Source of the DNA: Struthio camelus
Lineage: Eukaryota > Chordata > Aves > Struthioniformes > Struthionidae
NCBI RefSeq assembly: GCF_040807025.1
Contig: NC_090945.1
Span: forward strand, 75,341,088-75,405,087
Length of the DNA stretch: 64,000 nucleotides
Direction of reading: 5' to 3'
The position numbers were made by a program, and so were the translations under genes. Below the pieces are notes generated by a model. The model searched no databases. It was not told the origin of the DNA and saw nothing but the letters and a program-made list of their open reading frames with translations. Shown in pieces: positions 13,501-25,170 of this stretch; positions within the stretch are counted from its first letter, which is position 1; each line of letters starts with the position of its first letter.

Positions 13501-16500
13501 AGGAAATTCAGATAAAGGAAAAAATCTGGATCTGGACTGGTTAGCTCATACTTGGGCTGTTAGTTGGTGCCATCCGGTGAGAGAACATTATAAACCCATT
13601 GGTACCTCTATACTAATATATGGAGTTAGTTTATGTCCAGAAGCACCAATCTCATGTCCAACTAATAAAGGCATACAGTGGAGATGATAGGTAGCACAGA
13701 GAAGTTTCATAAGAACCTGTGCTGAGTGGCCTGGTTGTCTGGTGTGGCATTATCTGCAACCCAGAGAATCCACTAGCGGATAATGGGGAGCTGACTGCAA
13801 GTGTATTTATGGATGAAGAAAAACATTGCATCAAACAATGAAAATTTTACTCTTAATATAACAAGGGATCTTATTTTTGTGCTCAAAAGTGAACAAAAAT
13901 TAGACGTAAGCTCACCTAATTTCTTTTTAATTTGTGAGTCACTGGAAGAGAAAAATGCAGTAACAACTATGATAAATTTTCAAGGCTTGACCCAAAGTTC
14001 ACTGAGGTCTGTGGATGCTTCTCTATTGTTTTTCATGGTCTTTGCAACAGCCTCTTAGTAACCTTCTGTGTGCAATGCCTTGGCTTTCATAGTTCGTCAT
14101 ATTACTCAAATTTCACATTGCAATAGAATAAATACATCATATCATTTTGAGGAAGGTAAAAATTTTCAGAGAATGGTTCCAAAGCCGTTAGGGACAATGT
14201 TTGCAAATTGTGGTTATATATATTCAATCATCCCTAATGAAATCAGTCAGTACGTGTCATTCCGAGATGAAGCAGTTGAGTTAGGAAGATTTCCAGGTTG
14301 CTGTATGTTTTCAGGAATTTGCTGCAACAAATGAAAAATCAGTCTGTCACGAGAGAAGCAGCCTACTAGACATCGCTGGGTGTGTGGACTTGGATGAGCT
14401 CTACCAAACAAATATCTTCCAAGGGATCAGCTCCATCAGATGCTATTTGAACACTGATAAAACAAATGTGCTAGGCACAGGCAGTTCAGAACAGACTACA
14501 GTGAATTGTAGAGTTTGCAAAACAAACATCTTTGAAAGTGCAAATTCAGCATGCAAGTAGTTTGTGGTCAAGACGAAATTGTCAGTTTTGTTTTCCTTTG
14601 TTCCTTTTCTTTTTCTTTTTGGTTGCTTTTATTGAAGAAGTCTTTCGTATTTCCTTGAAGACTCTTCTAATAGTCTTGCTATTTGTAAGAGATATGCCGC
14701 TGCAAAAATATTGCTGTGCAAAATTATCTTCTACAATGTCAAGCTTCCATTCATTTTCAATTTGTTTTAAAAATAGTTCTCTATGTAAATAATCTCTGGC
14801 ATAGTAGCACTTAACCATTTTAGCTAACATGCCCTTTATGTGACAAATTGGTACAGAGTACTTTATATTTTAAACATTGATTCTGTTTGAGAGAGCAGCT
14901 GTTTGACATGTAGCTATTTCAAGCCAACTCCACTTTCTAAAATCATTCTAATCAGATTGGATAAACTTCTGATGTAAATACTTTTTTCCAAAACACACCA
15001 GTGATCTTTTTTTTATTCGGTATTGTAAGATTCAAACTGTTCTTACATGCATGAAGAAACTGTTATTACTCTCATATAAACACTATGAGACATTCATATT
15101 TATCTTCTACCTCCTAGACAGCTTGTATATACATGCCTCAGTATACTTAAGTCGTTTAATGTTTAAGCCTGAGTTTGAATATCAGACAATGCTATGTCTG
15201 CTCCTATCTGTAGGTCTAAATGGAGATTTAAGCCCACATTTAATAGATTGGCTAAAGTAAGACTGAAATCACAGACTTCCAATGAACTTATCAAACTTAC
15301 TTTGGCCTTAGCAAAGACTGAAATGTGGCATTGCCTATCTTCAGGGAGCGGTTTCCAGCCTCCAGGAATCTCTCGTGTGCAGGCATTGCTGTGTTTGCTA
15401 AATGCTTGTCTCCTGGAGAAGGGCTGAGGTCACAGAGTGGAGCTCATGATGCACGAAACGTTTCCAGCACACAGCCAGACAATGGGACTTGGCAAGACCA
15501 TGAGCCCACAAGCCCCCACGCTGCCTTTTGCAGAGGCTTGGGAGCCTCCCTGAAGGCCACCACAACATGCCTTCCTCCCGTTAGGATGCACCATCTCGCA
15601 TTTTGTCTTAAGGAGAGAGGTTACAATTGCTGTTTCAAAGACCCAAGTCAGAGCTCACCTTTAAAGAACATCTGGAGGTAAAGAGGGCTGTGCCAAAGCT
15701 AACCTTTTCCATCACATCCTACTGACTAGAGATTGGGCTAAGAAATGAGAAAAGTGGGCTAACTTCTCTTTCTGCTTGAGGGTTTCCAGCTTTTCTCACT
15801 GCCTAAGAGAATGCCCTGCTCACAGAGCTCTAGGACTGGCTGTCCAGGAACACTTCCAACCTCCTGTCCTGAAATTATTGCACTAGGCAAAACTCCCTCT
15901 GGCCTAAAGAGTCTGGAGTCCTACAGGAGAGTCAGATGGTCTGGGACATTAACCCAGTGAAAAAGGAGCATCCCTGAGAGAAAAGAGGAAGACTAAGGTT
16001 TTAGTCCCTGAGGACTGTTCTCATATTTTATGTTCATAAAATAAAGCCATCCTGGCATAAAATCAGAATTCAGCCCTATGTATGTGCCCAGTATTTTGCA
16101 AAGTTATCTTCCTTTTTCTGCCTAACCTGATGAATCTGGCATTTTCAGCTGCATAGAGAGGCAGCTTTCACAGGAGGAGAGCAGAAACCCCCCTCACAGG
16201 CAGAGCAGCTGCAAGCCCCTTCTTCGAGAAAAGACCCAAACCCCCTCAGCCGAAGGCTTGGAGGACTGAACCCAGGGCCTTTCTGTCTGAGTGTCACAAC
16301 AAGTAGGAGCTAGTATGCACAACAAGTATGCAGCTACATAATAGGGGCACAGGGGGATATGAGGAGCGGTAGATGTCTATGCATTTAGTGCCTTCAGGGT
16401 CGGCATGATCCGAAGGGGTCATTGGTCAGGCTTTGCTTCGTTGTGTCGGGGCAGTTCAGGCCATCCAAGCATCAACACGCAACTCTGAGCACAGGGGGGA

Positions 16501-19369
16501 CATCAGCTACCAACAAAACTCAAATGTTTCCAGGATTAGTAGCAGCTGAATGAGAATTTTCTACATTACAGTTACGAATTCAGGCTCTTCATTCAATCAT
16601 ATTTGACTTTATTGGAGGTAACCTTTAACGTCTCTGCCTGTCTTCGTCTCTGTAGTGGGGAGATATATGTCTCCCTCCTTGCACTTCAAGGAGGGTTTCG
16701 ATATCTGTCACGAATGACCTCATCCCTCCCCTCTTCCTGCCTGTGGATGATCGTTCCTGGGAGAAGTGCTCAGGACTTTGTGTGGTCTGGCTTTGAAAGA
16801 CTTCAGAGACAAGAATTGGCCTCTTCCCTTATGGGACAGTTCCACATCCTAGTTTGTTTTAAGGGTAGAAATTGTATTCCAGTTTAAATTTTCCTCTTTC
16901 CTGACTTCATCCTATGAAGCTCATCTAATTATACCAGACAACTGAGCCAGACCTAATTCAGCCAAATTTATGCTGGCTAAGTTCAAGCTTGATGAGTCTA
17001 ATTTCCCTTCAGCTTGGAAAAAGCACCACGCGTGTGGCAGAGTGGTAAAACAGTCTCCTGATTACTGAAACAGGTTTCTGAGGCCCAAGCACCCTGATAC
17101 AAGTGGAGCTGCAGTGAAGGCTGACAGCTCGGGCCACGTCTCCAAAGTCCATCCTTGACATTTCCTGTCTTTCTGTCAATTTTATTTCCCTTTCTATCAG
17201 CTGCTAAGAAACTGATTTTTCTACTTTTGGAACTAAGTCTTTGCATTTTTAGCAAAGAAAAGACCTGTTTTTCAGCCCCTTCCAGCCACTGCCATTTACC
17301 ACAACTGGGACTGAATCTTATTTCTGTGCTTCCACTCCTTTTTTAACTTCCTGAGTCCAGTCTACAGGTAAATTTAAAATCCTCTGTGGCACAGTCGGCT
17401 ATATGCAACATATGCAGAGCACTTTAAAAGGATTCTGGAAAGAAGCTTAGAGTTTATTATTAGATGGAAACACTTTTGTTTCTGATGTGCAATTAGGGAA
17501 TAGCAAATCTTTCATGAAAATATGAACAATTGGGATAAAAATTCCAGCGGGCTAATACCCCTTGTAACGTTCAGGCCTGGCATTTACATTAAAAGTCTCT
17601 CTCTTTCAAGACATGATCCTCTTGATTCTCCGCTTCACGACCACAAAGAAGCATTTAATAAGTCAGGAGCCTACTATGAAAAACTGTTTCCTCTGCTATA
17701 CCAAGGAATTCATAAACCCATTTTTCCTACCTTTCCCAAGAGTGGGGAAAGGGTTACTTAAGATGTGACAGATACCTCTGTTAGAGAAACCGTTTGATGG
17801 GAATTAGGCCAGGTTTGGATTGTTTCCAGAGCAATTCTGAGAGCAGCAACTGTAAAGGGTCTGTAAAAACACCAGCCTGAATCATTTACTTGCTGTCCTT
17901 TCCCATTTGCTTATCTTTGAGCAAAACTAAAAATAGAGATGAGTTATGGGGCTCCAAACAACTATGTAGAGTAGAGCATTTGAGAGGGTGGTGTGTATTT
18001 AACAAGAAATACTTTATAATTGAAACAGAAATAGTAGGAGCTAAACATAAAGTTCTCAATTCATTTGGAATCTGGAGCTGGCAGTTTTGCCTTTATGGGA
18101 GTTTTGCTGATTTCCTTATTTGAACCAATATGAAGTGCTATATACATGTTTCTTTTCAATCCAAGCATTTCAGTGATCCAGTATTTTTGGTACATATCAG
18201 TATGTACAATCTGCCAACTAGAAGTCAAAATTAAAAATCAGATTTTGTCCCCTCAGTCCAGCCCTAGACGAACCGCCTGCGAGGAGAGGTAACACTGAGC
18301 ATTATTGAAGCCTCAAAAGTGGCTGAGAGAAGCCACACATTTTTTGCCAGTTCTCTTCTCTTTGTTTAGCTTTGATGAGCAATTCCAGGGATGGAGTTGC
18401 TTTCACTCTGGTTGTAGAGATGCACAGTTTGCATCCTCTCATGTTCATCCCAAACCAGAAGGTTCAGCAATAGTTGACGTTGTTGTATGTCTATTTATTG
18501 CTCCCAGACCAAGCTAATAAGTTGTCCATGTGTGTGATTTGTTTGAAAAGCTACTGCACAAATCCCTCCACCACTCTTCACCATGTGGTGCAGACATCCC
18601 CTAAATTCTCCTGGGCAGATGGGAAGCAGACTGTTTTCCTGAGGACAGATGTTTCAGATCAACAAAAAGCAAAAGCGCTTTGGGTGAAGCATTGCCAGTG
18701 GATAGCCAGCTACTCCTGGGCAATACAAAGTGTGACAGAGAAGCAACCAGTGGAATGCAAATCAAAATACCAAAGTTTCTCAGTCCTTAAATCGCCCTGT
18801 GAGTGGGCAGTAAGTGACCAAGAGTAGGAGTTCTCTAATTTAGTCGTAGCTGTCTAAAAGTGAAGAGTCTGGTCTAAGCTAGCTTTCAAGGCTCCTTCTG
18901 TAAAGGGGAAGAGAGAGGACTTACCCAGTCCTAAGACAGATGTTTAAAGCTGGTGGGATGAACTGCCCTTTGGAGATGTGCCTCTTCCTACTGACTGTTG
19001 AAAAAGCCTGGATAGCAGTTTAGACACAGCTAGAGTTCGAGGTGATGAATCCTACCCCTATGACAGAATGACCAGTAAAAAGTCCATATTAAAACCTAAT
19101 GTGGGGCAATAATTAACTTGAAGGTATCTCTTTAAGAGAGATTTTTATACAGCTTTTTTTTTTCCAGAACAAATCAATTGTCTAAAAATACCAGAGCTGC
19201 TTCCATTCAGTCTTAACAAAAATAAACAAACAAACAAGCAAGAAAATTTTTTCATTAGCGACTGCAATTACTGAATAACAGGATATGATTTTCCACCACA
19301 TCCTATTTCTAGCTGCAGGCTTTTTGAAAATGCACCAACAGCCTGGTTACAGAACTGGCTTTTAGACTG
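1561..19369. other. Intergenic, no supported gene
   Basis: About 17.8 kb without recognisable exons on either strand. The longest frames (118 codons at 15325-15681, 117 at 18474-18827, 111 at 2863-3198, all plus strand) show no known motif and no coherent splice context. Short pieces resemble old repeat tails, for example TGTAGTGGGGAGATATATGT near 16652 and AGTTAGGCACCTAAATGCG near 9895, but are too decayed to name. A pyrimidine-rich tract lies at 14585-14625. Confidence 0.55.
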
Positions 19370-19389
19370 AGCTCGGTTGTGACCGAGCT
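19370..19389. repeat. 8-bp-stem hairpin next to the ACOX3 exon relic
   Basis: AGCTCGGT and ACCGAGCT are exact inverted copies around a TGTG loop. It starts 28 nt from the degraded ACOX3 exon, on its 3' side. It may be chance. Confidence 0.7.
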
Positions 19390-19417
19390 TTCCAGTGACA
19401 GCAAGTTTCTTCTTCAC

Positions 19418-19495
19418 CTCTCCGTCAGGTCTGCCAGTTGGGTGAGTTCAGAATTAAGTCAGGAGGGGCAAAGACATCACTGCATCATCTTTCAG
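19418..19495 (-). pseudogene. Degraded duplicate of the penultimate ACOX3 exon
   Basis: Read on the minus strand, this segment begins CTGAAAGATGATGC, continues GATGTCTTTGCCCCTCCTGA and ends at GGAGAG|GTGAAG, matching the exon at 48291-48377 along its length. Compared with that exon it has a 10-nt deletion after the KDDA codons and a 1-nt insertion before the GKANGE codons, so the frame is broken. The AG acceptor is lost (it reads GG just before CTG), while the donor GT remains. About 50 nt of intron upstream (to roughly 19545) also match the functional intron (CCATAGA, TTGCCAA/CTGCCAA, TTTGTTT), so this is a genomic duplication and not a processed copy. Orientation is the same as ACOX3 and it lies 19.7 kb past the terminal exon. 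Confidence 0.85.
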
Positions 19496-19545
19496 CCCTT
19501 CAAAAACAAAGAGCGCATACTTGGCAGCACTTTAATTTCTATGGT

Positions 19546-21269
19546 TACTGATGAATAACAGAACAGCTGGGGAACTGTTGCTACAACCCGCTAGCAAAGA
19601 TAATTTAAGAGGTCACACTTAGGCAGATCCATTACAAAAACACTGGGGTTTTTTTTCAGGGATAATAAAACTGAAGGCTATAGGTTGTACTCTTTGGATT
19701 AATATCAAGTGGACTACCCAGATAGTCATAAATTTGTCCTCATTACTCTCATTGTTTAGAAAGCAATAAGAAGAGTCACTGAACCAGGGCTGGTGGTCTC
19801 TGGACTAAATTTTGACCAGGAGCACAATTTGCTTGGATTTTGTCGCAGTCTCAGACAGTGACGTCTCCCATGCTAATGCAGGCAAATACTCGAGGCAGCT
19901 TGGAGAGCCGTTCTGGTCAGGAAGACCTCTATCCAAGGCATTGCTTGCTACCAGCAGGACAGTGATAAAATGCTCTGGCAGAGCCTGACAAAAATAATTG
20001 AGTAACCCTGGATCAGACTGATTTGGGAGCTCTGACACAGGCTTCTTGCATGACCTGGGTGAAATGACTGTTTTGTGCTTTGAGTTTTGACCTATACTCC
20101 CTTTCTTATCTCTTAGGGTCCTGCAGCCGTGGTGACTTCACCGCAATAAAACATATCTTTAAATATTTGAGAGATGGGACTGTAAAGGCCTTTTGGGCAG
20201 GGACAGTCTATTCCTTTGTTTCATACAATGCCCCATTCAGGAAGGAGGTGAAGGCAAAATATGCTCTTCTTTTGGCCTGCCATGCCCTAGCTGTGGGCTT
20301 GTGTGAAGCAAGCCCATTCATAAAGTAGCCAGTGGTAACAATGACTTTCAGAATTTTTTTCTACTTTTGCAAATTCACAAAAGTAGTGTGTAGTCAAGGA
20401 AAGGAACAACCATTATTTTATATGGCTGTGGGTAGAATTTTAAAGTAGTCAGTTAAATATATAAAACAGTTATTAACAGGCTGAACTCGTGAGCTGGTCC
20501 ACAGAAATGCAGTGTTGTCGTCAGTACCAGTGTCGCACTTTTACATTCAGTGTACTGTAAGATTAGTATTAGAAAAGACAAATGAAATCCACGTCAGTCC
20601 TTTAGAAGACTCTTCTTTCTACACATTAGCTACATACACTGGAACAAGCACGCCATTGAGAATAAAACCATTGACATCAGCAGAGTTTCACCTGGGACGA
20701 ATTTGGCCTACTTCTGCTAATTGTGTCATTACCGTCAAGCTAAACTGAACAATTCATTAGTGGCAGACAGCTGAATTTCTGAACGTGTGTGTAAGCTCGC
20801 TCTAACCACCAGCACAGTAGAAACTACTCTCAGTAGCTCCTCTAGGCAACCAAGGACACCATGAGGATGAATAAATAAATATAAAGAGTGAATGTTTTCC
20901 AGTTTGCTCCATGTCTGGAATAAGGGACACTTTTCTAGCTCTGAAACTAAGCCTTCCCTGCTTTTAGATGGCACCTTTACACGCACCTTTTTAAAGCTAG
21001 CACTCTCTACCTTCTGCCATGTCCGATGATCCCACTGAACTTAACAGTGTTATTTCTTTCTGTAGGTTAGAGGCTTTTATTACTTGTTGTGCCTTTCCAA
21101 AAATAAGCTAGTAGGCCATTGGTTATTTCATTTTTGAAAATTATTGCTCAACTCTTTTCCTGCAGTCCAGGGTGAAGGTGGAAGTACCTTTTTTATTTCT
21201 TTTTATGCCTAAATGCCCGTTTGTACCTGCCGGTTACATTCCTAGCAATAACTTAAGCAATGCCAGGCA
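19546..21269. other. Intergenic; possible old repeat tail
   Basis: No gene. At about 20190-20235, GGGCAGGGACAGTCTATTCC followed by TTTGTTTCATACAATGCC resembles the old repeat tail seen at 36440 and 29990. An 82-codon plus-strand frame covers it (20080-20328) and is probably fortuitous. Confidence 0.45.
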
Positions 21270-21480
21270 ATACTGCCGGCTGTTGGAGCCCGTGTGGTTG
21301 TTTGCAGCCCTGGACTGGCTCGGCCCGCGGCAGCTCGCACTCCCCAGCAATTCCCAGGCGCTTCCCGTGGCGCTTCCCGGGGGGCGGCTGCGTGCAACTG
21401 CCCTGCCTTGGGGGTGAAGCCAGCTCCCTTGCTGACAGCGGTTTTTCTGGGCCAGCTGGCATGAGCGCCTGACAGGGTTT
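21270..21480. promoter_or_regulatory. Isolated GC- and CpG-rich segment with a GC box
   Basis: About 210 nt, much richer in GC than the surroundings, with about fourteen CpG by my count and a GGGGCGG GC box near 21380. No recognisable coding sequence is present; several short frames open on both strands merely reflect the lack of AT-rich stops. It could be a small CpG island, an orphan promoter or enhancer, or simply a GC-rich relic. Confidence 0.35.
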
Positions 21481-24400
21481 CCGAGCTTGTTTAACTTACT
21501 AATGGAGGTGTAACTTCTGAGGCTACAGGGGTACCGTTCAGTGGCAGGTACAGGTTGGATTCTGGGGCTTATTCCTTTTGTTTATAGCACAACACTTAAA
21601 GAGGGCCAGAACTGATTAGTGCCTCTTGGTTTAGACTCTGGATAAATAGACCGTGTCTTACAGAACTTGCAGTTTAACTGATGCATCCAATATAGGACAT
21701 GGGCAAATAAATAATCCCCACCTCCCCGCCTCAGACAATCCCTGTTTTGTTATCAGCTAAAGTTTTATCTCCTCATACACAATAAAAATGAGCTAGTCTG
21801 GGATGTTGTTACTGCTCTCATCGTTCTGGCTCATGTTCATATTCTTGCTCAGTAAAAGAACTAGAAGAATCTCACTCCATCGATTCGATACTCTCCTCCC
21901 AGCTTCTCCCCTGTTGAGGCTGTGGAGGACACAGGCCATAGGTAGGTATTTACCAGGCAATTGTCTCAGGTTCTTCACAATCTTCCTTCCGGAGCTCACT
22001 GGAGCTGTTTGGGAGCTACCTGCTGAGTCATTCCTAGGGTGGCAGATGTGGGGACACACACAGGTAGACTTTCAGGTATCTCACCCAGTAGATACTACAG
22101 TGTGGCAATCAATACCTTTGCTAATGTCTTTACACACAGGGAGAGATGCTGTTCATCTCATCCTGGCACAGACATCTAAACTAGGTGATATGAACCCTTT
22201 GAGTGCCTGTTTCTCTTCGGTGGCCTAGATGACCATCTCCACTGCACTATTCTGTGGAGAATGTCTAAGGCCAGGAGAGGTTGTTTCAGATGTCACCTCC
22301 CTGTAATGAGTGTAGGTCTAGATGGGAGGTTGTTCAGTTGGTAGCTTGCTGAAGTATCACAGATCGTAAGTGATTTCCTTACTCAAACACTATCCACCGA
22401 GTAAAAATCTGGAGTTAAATATTCCGCATCTCCTACACATCCCTCTGTGCCCCAGCGTATTCAGTGTATAGCTTGTTGACTTAGCCCAAGTTTCCCAACA
22501 ATCCTGAGTTATCTTTCAGGAAAACCTAGCTGGATTCTTTTTCTTTCATGACAGTTCCACAGAATTGGCAGTTTTGGCAACTTCTGGGGAAAAGGAGCTG
22601 TGCTGAGTGCAGTGCATTAATTTTGGAGGTGCCTGGACTCACATTTGTGAGAACTGCTAATAGATGCTGACTAACGTGCACCTGCTGCTCAAACAGGTCC
22701 CAAGTACTTTTCTGGCCGTGATCTTGGATTGCAGTTCTCTCTGATGTGCTGATTCATCAGAGCCTCTCCCTTCATGCGCTGGCGCTGCCTTTCCCTTTCT
22801 CCTATAACTGATTGATTCCAGACCTTATCGTTTCTAATAGCGCACTAGTCCCAAGAAAACAAATCACTCTTCATGGATCAGCTCATCAGGCAGACATTTA
22901 ATAATCCTCCACCTCTGGAGATCAGCAGAGATTCTACGTAAATAAGGGAGCTGATTAATCATTTTCACAAATGTTTAACTCTCCCTAGTCTGTAAAAAAG
23001 AACAAGAGTATAAAAAGATTTTTATAAACATACTCTACATGGCCAGTTTGTCCTGCTCTAGCCAAAGACTACAGAGATGCTGATCTGGAGGTAGAAGAAA
23101 GAAAAGCTTGTTTCTTACATGTTCATGCATACTATATATCGACCGTGCTGGTCAATAAATTAAATTCAAGGCCAAAGAAAAATTTCACTAATGGTTTGGT
23201 TAAGGAGAAAGCGTCCTAAAATTTAGTGGCAGTCATGAGGAAGTAAGTGTGCAGGCAACTATTGCACAGGGATATGCTGTAAATCTCTAGCAAACTCACC
23301 GTGCTGTAGCTTTTTCACCACATATTGTCTCTTCTTTTAACTAGTGAGATAAATTACAAGTCAATATTACTTTGACTGCTCTTTTCTCTTCTGCTTTGAA
23401 CCTCTTCCCTCCCTTTACTTTTCCAAGGACATAAAACTGTTAGTGACAGAAGAAGCAACTGCAATGACAGTTTCTCAGTTGCTCTAATTCTAGTAATAAA
23501 GACAAAGCAATAATGTGTCTAATGCTTTCCTTCTCCTCCTACCCACCCTTTCAAACTAGTGGACTGCAAGTCTGTCCACTTTATTGCTTCCTGGCTTTCA
23601 AAATACGCTTATATTCCTTTGCTAGTTTTTACATGCTCAAGCAATGCATTACTTTACAGGTGATTGATGAGACACATGAAACAATATCAGATTGAAACTG
23701 TTCCAAATTTTCTTTTAAATACAAAAACATCCAGTCTAGTGAAGAGAAACTGATAGTACTTAGAACTGCAGAAGCTCCTGGAGACTCCGGTCAGAACCAC
23801 AGCTTCACTGAGGAGGTGATGCAATTATACGATTGAAGACAATCCTCCTTCTAGACTTCAACCGAGCAAATCAAGGAAGTTTATATGCTTGGGGCTTTGC
23901 TGGTTCAGATGGAGCTAGGGCCTGAGACCTAAGTTGAGCTCGTTACTGGTGAGCTGCCTAAGCAGTGGGCTGCAGAGCTGTACTCTGCTGACATCTCTGG
24001 CTCCACAGTGGCCTAGTTTCAAGAGTAGGGACTCCAAAACTGTTCAAAAACAAGTCATAAAAACAGTTCCCTGGGAAGTGCATTCTCTTATTCACCATCT
24101 GCTCAGATGTGAAATTCTGCTTTGAAAAAGGTTTTTCCTCTAAGACAGCACCCTTTTGTTCCAGTTTATAAAATATGTATATATCTAAACTAAATATAAA
24201 ACCACACATACCTGTTTATAATACATACAATTTCTTACGTCTGTGTTGTAGCATGTGATACGTTTTCCCCCATGGATGTGCTATGCAGTTTTGAGTAATG
24301 GCATTACAGTGAGTTGAATTAGCACTTCAAAAATAAAGTCAAAATGAATACGGACACGTTTAAAAGGGGAATTGAATAGTTTAGATTGAGATAGCAAACA

Positions 24401-25139
24401 GTTGTCCTCTTTAAATCAGATTCCTTGCTACGACTATTTCAAGGAAATACATCCATCTCCTCCTACGAAGTGGCTAGAAGATTTTAGGGACTATTAAAAA
24501 TATATACAGTTCATGGAAATAAATAGTACAACAGAAAATGGGCTTTTCAAAATTCAAGTAAATGTAGAGTGCAGCAATGGTAATTTGGCAGAGAGCTTGC
24601 ACAATAGAGTTCGGGAGAATGATAATTGAAAACTGACTTAGCCTCTTAAATAAACCAGTGACAGCTGGGAAAATCAGCAGATTGGCCCTTTGTGCCTGTT
24701 TATAGTAGATTTTGGCAGCAAGATAGTTGATGTAGTCTGTATAGGACACAGCTATTATGTCTTCCAGATGTGCTTGACCTTTATCTTGGATAAAAAAACT
24801 TCTTGCCATAGAAACTATCAATTTATATACTCTTAGTCCAAGTCAGCAGCTACTTTGAGATGTTGACAAAACCCTCTTGTGATGGTTATGCTTCCATCGC
24901 CACTCAGTATGGATATCTAAGTTGCATGTGGGTGCTCAGGTTTTTAAATATCAGACTACAATTTCAGCCCAAGGTGCCTGTAAAGCTCCTGATAAGGAGG
25001 AAGGTTTGTAATATGCTAAGGGTTGCTCAGTACTTGCCGAGAGACACTTAGCAGCCTCTTCCACGGTTAACTACTCACACTTAGTGGAAGGAGAAAGAAA
25101 ACTGGCCATAGCTTCTTCATAGGTTGCCTTTTATTACTT

Positions 25140-25170
25140 ACTTATGTGTACATAAGTACACTTATGTGTA
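25140..25170. repeat. Small direct and inverted repeat (CTTATGTGTA)
   Basis: CTTATGTGTA occurs at 25141-25150 and 25161-25170, with CATAAGTACA between. CTTATGT/ACATAAG form a 7-bp inverted pair. Intergenic. Confidence 0.75.

Noticed and set aside
19370-19389. Hairpin as a transposon end that created the exon duplicate
   Set aside because: No second matching inverted repeat or target-site duplication is seen on the other side of the relic.
20080-20328. Exon-like frame after a good pyrimidine tract and AG (20118)
   Set aside because: The sequence resembles an old repeat tail (GGGCAGGGACAGTCT), so the open frame is probably fortuitous.
21803-22228. 141-codon plus-strand frame with a hydrophobic start
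   Set aside because: No recognisable domain, no splice or promoter context. The leucine-rich start is low complexity. Treated as chance.
24474-24821. 115-codon minus-strand frame resembling a membrane protein
   Set aside because: The hydrophobicity comes from AT-rich codons. No family similarity and no convincing exon borders.
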